A model generated the notes under the pieces. It was not told the DNA's origin and made no database searches. It saw only the letters and a list, made by a program, of their open reading frames with translations. A stretch of 28,861 nt of DNA from an uncultured Bacilli bacterium (GTDB taxonomy: Bacteria > Bacillota_I > Bacilli_A > RF39 > UBA660): positions 1-28,861 of the forward strand of contig CAKPLP010000014.1 of the NCBI GenBank assembly GCA_934167695.1. Reading direction: 5' to 3'. The stretch's first letter is position 1. Every line of letters begins with the position of its first letter. The position numbers and the translations under genes are program-made. Below are positions 24,167 through 28,861 of this stretch, piece by piece.

Positions 24167-24844
24167 CTACCTTACTTTCACTAAATTTTTATTTACTTTT
24201 AGATTGTATATATTTTGTTGTAAGTTATTGAAAAATAATCCCATATGATATCCATCTTGAAATGCATGATTTACTAGTAATGAAATATCTATAAGATATC
24301 TATCATCATCTAAATAATATTTTCCCCAACAAATTTTAGGTTTACTGTTTTTTTCATTAAAATCAATCGCATCTTTAAAATTTGAAAAAGTAATCCATGG
24401 GATACAAGTTATATTTATTTTATTCATATTTTCCAATCCTAATATTTTATAGTACGGAACATTATTAGATGCATCTTCTGTAGCCTTTGAAAATTCTATA
24501 AGAAAATTTGAAATATCTTCATCATATTCAACATATCTCGTAAAATTTAATTCATTATCACTATTTATAACAGTTGCTGTTGCTGCTAAAGTATCATATT
24601 TATAAACAAATTCATTTCCGTCTTCTTTACCAATACCATACTTAAATGCATCAATATCATTCAATGATTTCAGTACAAAATAAGTCATGCAACCATAAAA
24701 TGAAATTTTATTTTGTTTACAAAAATTTATTAAATTAGTTATATCTATTTTAGTAACTATGCCTGTATATGGATCACTGTAACTTGAAAATGTTTCATAT
24801 GCTAATTTTCGTTTCCAATTATTTATGTCAATTTTAGTTTTCAT
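24167..24844 (-). CDS. Chloramphenicol-acetyltransferase-like (CatA-type) O-acyltransferase
   Basis: The 225 residues align in layout with type A chloramphenicol acetyltransferases (about 219 residues). They show WKRKLAYETFSSYSDPYTG near the start, SFYGCMTYFVLKSLN (48-62), and the active-site motif NHAFQDGYH, where His193 is the catalytic base and Asp197 the structural partner. In canonical enzymes the motif begins HH; here the first is Asn, which is tolerated in the family. The N-terminus resembles the family without the chloramphenicol-specific context, so the acceptor is more likely a pathway metabolite than an antibiotic. It overlaps the preceding gene by 11 bp and is translationally coupled to it. 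Confidence 0.85.
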   Translation of the reverse strand: MKTKIDINNWKRKLAYETFSSYSDPYTGIVTKIDITNLINFCKQNKISFYGCMTYFVLKSLNDIDAFKYGIGKEDGNEFVYKYDTLAATATVINSDNELNFTRYVEYDEDISNFLIEFSKATEDASNNVPYYKILGLENMNKINITCIPWITFSNFKDAIDFNEKNSKPKICWGKYYLDDDRYLIDISLLVNHAFQDGYHMGLFFNNLQQNIYNLKVNKNLVKVR

Positions 24845-27164
24845 TCTTCATCTTCCTTTTTACATATAATACTTCACTCTTTTTAGAATAGTCGCCATTT
24901 TTTGCTAAACATTCTATTATTTTTCTTCTATTTAAATCAAAAATCCCTAAAGAGTCTTCATATGGATTTGTACTATACGGATCTCTCCAACTATATGGAC
25001 TAGAGAAATATAAACCTTCTATAAAATTAAAGAAATGTCTATAATCTACAGCTCCATGATTAGGCATGAACATTTGGCTAATTCTATTAACTCCTGGATA
25101 CCTTACAGCAACTATTTTATCAACATCAATACCTATATCATAAAAAGTAGTTATAGCTAGTTGCATTGTTTTACCAGTTAATAAATTGTCATCTAATATA
25201 ATATATTCTTTTTGTTTATCAATTCCAAAAAGTTCGATACCACCAGTTTTAAAAATATCAAAAAATCTTAATTCTAACGATTGTTTTTTTGCATATCCAG
25301 TTACACTCTTGTTAAATTTTAGTATAGAAACATCATTTATTCTATCGTCTATTGATTTCATTATAATTGGCAATTCTAAACCACCATAGCATAATCCACA
25401 AATACCTTTATTAAAAATATTAGAATCTTTTTGTAGTGTTAAACTACAAGTAATAAAGTTTTCTGCAAAATTATCTATCTCTCTGTATGCTCTAAAATCT
25501 TTAGAATAATTCTCTTTTTCAGGTTGTTTAATAAAATTCAATCTAAACTCATTAGTAATTAAAATTATATTTTTAATTAAATTTTCTATTTCAATACTAT
25601 TAATTTTATAGTTTTCATCGAATGAAATATTTTTCATCAAATTTTCAGTACTTATTAAACTATTATATAGTTTGTACATTAATGAATTTTTAGCTAATGT
25701 TTCCAAGTTAACCATTACATTTTTTTCTATCTGATTATTAACAATTTGTTGATTTAATAGAATTAACAAATAATTTCTAACATTATCTATTAACCCTAAT
25801 ATCATTTTTACATTATTTAATTCATTTATATCTAATGTATTATTAATTGCTATTAAAGACTTTGAAAAAAATTCCATATTATTATTTAACCATTCATATA
25901 TCATTTCTTTAGTTGTTATATCCTCTCGTGTATTTTCGTCATGAATTCTTTGAGATAAAAAATAATAATATATACCAGAACCTCTTAATAATATATTTTC
26001 ATTATCATACATTGAATAACACAAACTAGAGTCATTATATGTAAACCATAGTTGTTTTAGTGGATTATTATCTGGTATAGTAATCCATTCATACATAGGA
26101 ATTTTTATGCTTCCACTTGACGAATCAAATAAACTGGCTATTCCATCTACTGCCTGAAATTTATCATTAATTAAATTATTAAAATATGTAATTTTATTGT
26201 TTTTTCCTTGTGTCATTTTCTTTTCTACTTTAGCATAGGCTCTTGCATATTCGCTTTGTATAGCATGTTCCAAACAAATTGTAGGCAGTAATTTTACTTT
26301 TTTTAATAAACTTAAAGTACCATTTACACCTGTTATTATTTTTCCGTTATCAATAACTGGAAAACATTTATCAAAATCTCCACTTGTTTTTTCAACGCTA
26401 AATCCTTGTGGACAATTTAACATAGAATAATCGTTCCCAAGTTGATCACCACAATCTCCAATTCGAAGCATTGAATTTTGTGGAATACCTATCATTCTTT
26501 CAGCAACTTGTATGGCTTTATTTTTGGTGGCAGTACCTATTTGTAAAACTTGTTTGCCATTATGCATTCCTATTGTTAAGTTTAAATTTGAGCTTTGTGA
26601 ATCCCTTATTAATGAATTAATAGTTCTTATTATCTCATTATTAAATTTTAAACTATCGTTCAAAATCATTATTCTTATATTTATTATAGAGTTTGTTTTA
26701 GAATCTATTGAATAAGTAACCTTACAATGTTCATTTAAAAGAGATGTATTTAATAAAGAAATAATTTTTTTATTTAATTCTTCTAATTTAATAAAATCTT
26801 CTTTAGATGATATATATTCACTAACATTAAAAAGTTTTTCACTACCATCACTAGTCATGAATATCCTTGCACCATCATTAGTAAGTGCATACATTTTTAA
26901 CAATTGTTTTTTGGTAATTTCATATTTGTTTTTTAAATCATAAATAATATCACTTAATAAATCATTTAATCCAGTCTCTCCTCGACCTGTAATAAAAACT
27001 ACTGGAATATGTTTTTTTAACATATTTGCTAACATTGGCAAAACACGTGGATCTATCTTTGTTGAATTATCTTCTGTTAATGTTCCATCAATATCAAAGC
27101 ATACTGCATTATATTTTTGCTGCAATGCTTTTTGATAATTATTTAATAATTTTTCACTTATCAT
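24834..27164 (-). CDS. HAD phosphatase-phosphoribosyltransferase fusion
   Basis: The 776 residues have three parts. Residues 1-285 are a Cof-type HAD hydrolase: DIDGT (24-28, nucleophile Asp24), FITGRG (57-62) and GDCGDQLGND (236-245), all catalytic motifs intact. Residues about 300-590 are a helical region I do not recognise. Residues about 590-740 look like a phosphoribosyltransferase, with a GICGLCYGGLELP pyrophosphate-loop-like turn and the PRPP-binding loop YIILDDNLLTGKTMQLA (654-670). Joining phosphate removal to PRPP-dependent chemistry suggests making or recycling a nucleoside-like compound. It starts 9 bp after the small HAD gene, and its end overlaps the next start. Confidence 0.8.
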   Translation of the reverse strand: MISEKLLNNYQKALQQKYNAVCFDIDGTLTEDNSTKIDPRVLPMLANMLKKHIPVVFITGRGETGLNDLLSDIIYDLKNKYEITKKQLLKMYALTNDGARIFMTSDGSEKLFNVSEYISSKEDFIKLEELNKKIISLLNTSLLNEHCKVTYSIDSKTNSIINIRIMILNDSLKFNNEIIRTINSLIRDSQSSNLNLTIGMHNGKQVLQIGTATKNKAIQVAERMIGIPQNSMLRIGDCGDQLGNDYSMLNCPQGFSVEKTSGDFDKCFPVIDNGKIITGVNGTLSLLKKVKLLPTICLEHAIQSEYARAYAKVEKKMTQGKNNKITYFNNLINDKFQAVDGIASLFDSSSGSIKIPMYEWITIPDNNPLKQLWFTYNDSSLCYSMYDNENILLRGSGIYYYFLSQRIHDENTREDITTKEMIYEWLNNNMEFFSKSLIAINNTLDINELNNVKMILGLIDNVRNYLLILLNQQIVNNQIEKNVMVNLETLAKNSLMYKLYNSLISTENLMKNISFDENYKINSIEIENLIKNIILITNEFRLNFIKQPEKENYSKDFRAYREIDNFAENFITCSLTLQKDSNIFNKGICGLCYGGLELPIIMKSIDDRINDVSILKFNKSVTGYAKKQSLELRFFDIFKTGGIELFGIDKQKEYIILDDNLLTGKTMQLAITTFYDIGIDVDKIVAVRYPGVNRISQMFMPNHGAVDYRHFFNFIEGLYFSSPYSWRDPYSTNPYEDSLGIFDLNRRKIIECLAKNGDYSKKSEVLYVKRKMKNEN

Positions 27165-27173
27165 AATAACCTC

Positions 27174-27653
27174 CTATAAAATTTTGCTCAAAGTTTTTAC
27201 AGTTTCAAACTGACTAATAGAATCTAAATCTTCATTAAAATAAATACTTGTTCCTCCTTTTTGTTCCCAATCAATTAAATTTTTAATACTATCATCAATT
27301 AAAATTTCTCCATTATTTGGTAAATATATTTGGCTTTTTTTCACATGTGGTGGAACAAACAAAATTGGTACTTCTACTTTTCTACTCCTTAATGCTTTTG
27401 CTTTTGCTTCCATCTCAACCAAAGTATGTATTTTAGTTAAAATAGAAAGTTGTTTAGATTTGGCTTGTCCCTCTAAAATATAATCAATAGCGTTATTGAT
27501 TACTTTTGATTCATCTAGTAATTCAAACCAATCTAGTTTTTCAAAAAATGCATCCCAACTTATATCAGGGTTCTGATCTTTTCTTTCAACAACTCTTTTT
27601 TCTGTATCAAATATTACTCCGTCAAAATCAATAAATATTTTTTGATTAGACAT
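27174..27653 (-). CDS. HAD hydrolase, 5'-nucleotidase-like
   Basis: The protein has about 159 residues from ATG 27653. I prefer this start to the in-frame GTG at 27662 because GAGAGGTG sits six bases before it and would overlap the GTG. The N-terminal FIDFDGVIFDT holds the two catalytic aspartates (Asp9, Asp11). A Thr in ILTKIHT supplies motif II and ILIDDSIKNLIDWEQKGG the acidic motif IV. Size and spacing resemble 5'(3')-deoxyribonucleotidases of the NT5C type. It opens the operon and may remove a phosphate from a nucleotide or its analogue. Confidence 0.75.
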   Translation of the reverse strand: MSNQKIFIDFDGVIFDTEKRVVERKDQNPDISWDAFFEKLDWFELLDESKVINNAIDYILEGQAKSKQLSILTKIHTLVEMEAKAKALRSRKVEVPILFVPPHVKKSQIYLPNNGEILIDDSIKNLIDWEQKGGTSIYFNEDLDSISQFETVKTLSKIL

Positions 27654-27675
27654 AAATATCACCTCTCATAAATCT

Positions 27676-27681
27676 ATTATA
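27676..27681 (-). promoter_or_regulatory. -10 box in the regulator/operon gap
   Basis: TATAAT on the minus strand, 22 bp before ATG 27653. No clear -35 box, which would suit an activator-dependent promoter. Confidence 0.4.
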
Positions 27682-27713
27682 CCGCATATATAGGCAATAT
27701 TATGTCTAAATTA

Positions 27714-28304
27714 TTAATTATTTAACTTTATTCTATCTATTTCAAAATGTCTAATATCATCCCTAAGTTCGCAATATGCTGTTACGTAAAATTTATTATC
27801 ATAATTAAATATTTGTAAAGGATGAATTATTCTTTCTTGCCATTCTTGTTTTAAATTCCTATATAATATTTTTAGTGGTTTTTTATTTGAAATAGCATCA
27901 TTTAAAGTAAAATATAATACAGATTTACCATTAGTCCCATTATCCAAAAAATATTTACTCTTTTCCTCCTCTACATCACTTGCAAATTTAATTTTATTAA
28001 TTAATCTTTTATATTTTGCAATATCTTCATATCCTAATTTTTCTAACAGCATATTAACATTTTCTAATAATTGAAGATCATATTTATTAAAATGGTTATA
28101 CTGGTTTTTGATATTTAGTATGTAATATCCTCCATTCGGTCCCATAAATGTTTCTATTGGAATTCCTGCTTGTTCTAATTCTACTTTATAATATCTAACC
28201 ATACGTTCAGTAATACCTATTTTTTCTGATAGTTCCTTTACGGTATATTTATTCCCTGTATTCAAATAGTTTAACATTTGAATAGCATTTGATACTTTGC
28301 CCAT
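27714..28304 (-). CDS. HTH-WYL transcriptional regulator
   Basis: The 196-residue protein has an N-terminal winged helix (residues 5-65; TVKELSEKIGITERMVRYYK, then GIPIETFMGPNGGYYI) and a WYL domain (about 127-196) with LKILYR, RIIHPLQIF and the closing RHFEIDRI. WYL domains bind ligands, often nucleotides or nucleic acid, and such regulators commonly control phage-defence and stress operons. The protein is shorter than the usual 300 residues because it lacks the C-terminal extension after the WYL domain. AGGAAGTG precedes the ATG. It lies 60 bp upstream of the operon in the same direction and probably controls it. Confidence 0.85.
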   Translation of the reverse strand: MGKVSNAIQMLNYLNTGNKYTVKELSEKIGITERMVRYYKVELEQAGIPIETFMGPNGGYYILNIKNQYNHFNKYDLQLLENVNMLLEKLGYEDIAKYKRLINKIKFASDVEEEKSKYFLDNGTNGKSVLYFTLNDAISNKKPLKILYRNLKQEWQERIIHPLQIFNYDNKFYVTAYCELRDDIRHFEIDRIKLNN

Positions 28305-28324
28305 CTTTTCACTTCCTTTATTTC

Positions 28325-28330
28325 ATTATA
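28325..28330 (-). promoter_or_regulatory. -10 box of the WYL regulator
   Basis: TATAAT on the minus strand, about 20 bp before the start at 28304; -35 weak. Confidence 0.45.
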
Positions 28331-28479
28331 TCATTTAATATTACTGGTTTTATTAAATCAACATAAATTTCATTAAATTTTACTATATTAAAAATTACTT
28401 CTGACTGAATTTAATTTTTGATTAATTTTATGATGTTCACTTGTGCCATAAATTTTTCTTCCTCTAAATCTTTTAGAGA

Positions 28480-28508
28480 ACAAAAAAAATCAACACGAAT
28501 GTTGATTT
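28480..28508 (-). terminator. Terminator insulating the element from the right
   Basis: On the minus strand AAATCAAC and GTTGATTT pair around a six-base loop, and a run of T follows. It would stop transcripts coming from the secA side before the regulator. Confidence 0.75.
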
Positions 28509-28585
28509 CATGATTTTGTGTGCATAACACAAACCCTTTATTTATATGGGTTAAATGGATTTGTGTACATGATTTTTTATTTTTC

Positions 28586-28632
28586 GCACACAAATTGCAC
28601 ACAATTTAGTGTTTTTGCACACAATTTAGTGG
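28586..28632. repeat. GCACACAA array, right end of element
   Basis: GCACACAAATT (28586-28596) is followed by GCACACAATTTAGTG (28597-28611) and again GCACACAATTTAGTGG (28617-28632), all in one orientation. Related copies lie at the left end (21463-21483). Confidence 0.6.
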
Positions 28633-28674
28633 TTTTTTGACTAATTCCAATTGTACAAGCCCTTATAAAATAAG

Positions 28675-28861
28675 CTATTTACCACAGCATTGTTTGTACT
28701 TCTTACCAGAGCCACAAGAACTTTGTACTCCCATATTATCTGTATTATTTGTATTTATAATATTACCTGTATTTCAGGCTTTTTCAGACTAGGTAACATC
28801 TATATTATTTGTATTATCTGTACTATTTATATTATAAATATTTCTCTACTGTGGACAAATT
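28675..28861 (-). pseudogene. secA: secA 3'-end fragment, right copy
   Basis: The minus strand ends SSCGSGKKYKQCCGK and a stop. The same frame upstream is a Thr/Asn-rich linker (STDNTNNIDVT, NTNNTDNMG) interrupted by three stop codons. It is therefore not the end of an intact secA as written; the true gene is farther right or elsewhere. Confidence 0.65.
28676..28718. repeat. 43-bp direct repeat, right (att-like, secA 3' end)
   Basis: Perfect match to 21284-21326, 7392 bp away, in the same orientation. Confidence 0.85.

Larger units (their letters stand above)
28305..28674. other. Non-coding right end of the element
   Basis: I see no gene here. The stretch holds the regulator promoter, a 7-bp palindrome CTCTAAA-TCT-TTTAGAG (28462-28478), a minus-strand terminator and the GCACACAA repeat array. 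A short open frame across 28411-28602 only reflects the repeats. Confidence 0.6.
21284..28718. mobile_element. Putative integrative element or genomic islet at the secA 3' end
   Basis: About 7.4 kb lies between two 43-bp direct repeats of the secA C-terminus, with matching GCACACAAATT motifs just inside both ends. It carries a WYL regulator and five metabolic genes and no integrase, so it would have to be mobilised in trans or have lost its recombinase. Targeting the 3' end of a conserved gene with a duplicated core is typical of tyrosine-recombinase elements. Confidence 0.6.

Noticed and set aside
24167..24844. Chloramphenicol resistance gene
   Set aside because: The fold and active site match CatA-type enzymes, but the operon setting points to a pathway metabolite, and many CAT-like proteins do not act on chloramphenicol.
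28411..28602. A 63-residue minus-strand reading frame
   Set aside because: It lies across the terminator, the palindrome and the GCACACAA repeats, and its sequence merely reflects them.
21251..28674. Inverted copies of a CTTATTTTATAARGGCTTG segment beside both secA stubs
   Set aside because: A single mismatched inverted pair in AT-rich DNA; too weak alone to define element ends, although it lies close to the att-like repeats.
1..28861. tRNA, rRNA or CRISPR arrays
   Set aside because: No cloverleaf, no rRNA-like stretch and no regularly spaced repeats with unique spacers. The repeated motifs are few and irregular and look like recombinase sites.
28675..28861. Intact secA entering from the right
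   Set aside because: Three in-frame stop codons interrupt the linker upstream of the SEC-C motif.

Overview
The window is very AT-rich, uses the standard bacterial code and carries a classic Bacillota gene order: prfB, then ftsE, ftsX and a PcsB-like M23 hydrolase, plus ydjG/ydjH/ydjI-like genes, tandem YitT-type proteins and a type II thymidine kinase. A programmed-frameshift RF2 means UGA is a stop here, which rules out UGA-recoding mollicutes. The best guess is a low-GC Bacillota, possibly an uncultured gut lineage; that last part is inference. Nearly every gene lies on the minus strand. The clear exceptions are the lectin-fold gene at 4393-5769 and its truncated relative at 4095-4223.

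Left part (1-5860), accessory. The 5' end of uvrB appears three times on the minus strand: its start codon at the left edge (position 8), a fragment at 1524-1834 and a fragment at 3405-3713. Both fragments stop at the same point, just after the codons for FVSYY. Between them sit one cargo gene each, an MFS transporter and an unrecognised 377-residue protein, with repeated motifs around CACGAATT/CACAAATT at the borders. A tyrosine-recombinase remnant lies upstream of the second fragment. The simplest reading is serial integration into uvrB, each event supplying a new uvrB 5' end and stranding the old one. Next comes a plus-strand gene (4393-5769) whose C-terminal formylglycine-generating-enzyme/C-type-lectin-like domain ends in a 180-bp stretch of much higher GC. 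This is the hallmark of a diversity-generating-retroelement (DGR) target. No reverse transcriptase or template repeat is in the window.

Core part (5963-18131). On the minus strand, reading from high to low coordinates: prfB with its frameshift site, two YitT/DUF2179 membrane proteins, a Tim44-like zinc-ribbon protein, ydjG-, ydjH- and ydjI-like membrane-stress genes without a pspA partner, ftsE-ftsX with their cognate M23 hydrolase, a membrane-anchored thioredoxin-like protein, a CmpB-type membrane protein and a DUF2974 lipase-like protein. Between prfB and tdk is a candidate free-standing small RNA on the plus strand (18222-18290).

Right part (18368-28861). It holds tdk with a small upstream ORF, a membrane-anchored coiled-coil C39-like peptidase, and a gene graveyard with methyltransferase and acetyltransferase remnants. 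It ends with a 7.4-kb cassette flanked by 43-bp perfect direct repeats that encode the C-terminal SEC-C zinc motif of SecA. Inside is a WYL-domain regulator followed by a tight five-gene operon: HAD/5'-nucleotidase-like, HAD+phosphoribosyltransferase fusion, CAT-like acetyltransferase, alpha/beta esterase and PfkB kinase+SIS fusion. I do not recognise this combination as a characterised pathway. A small-molecule (nucleoside or sugar-phosphate) pathway carried on an integrative element is the best inference, and it is the strongest candidate for an undescribed system here.
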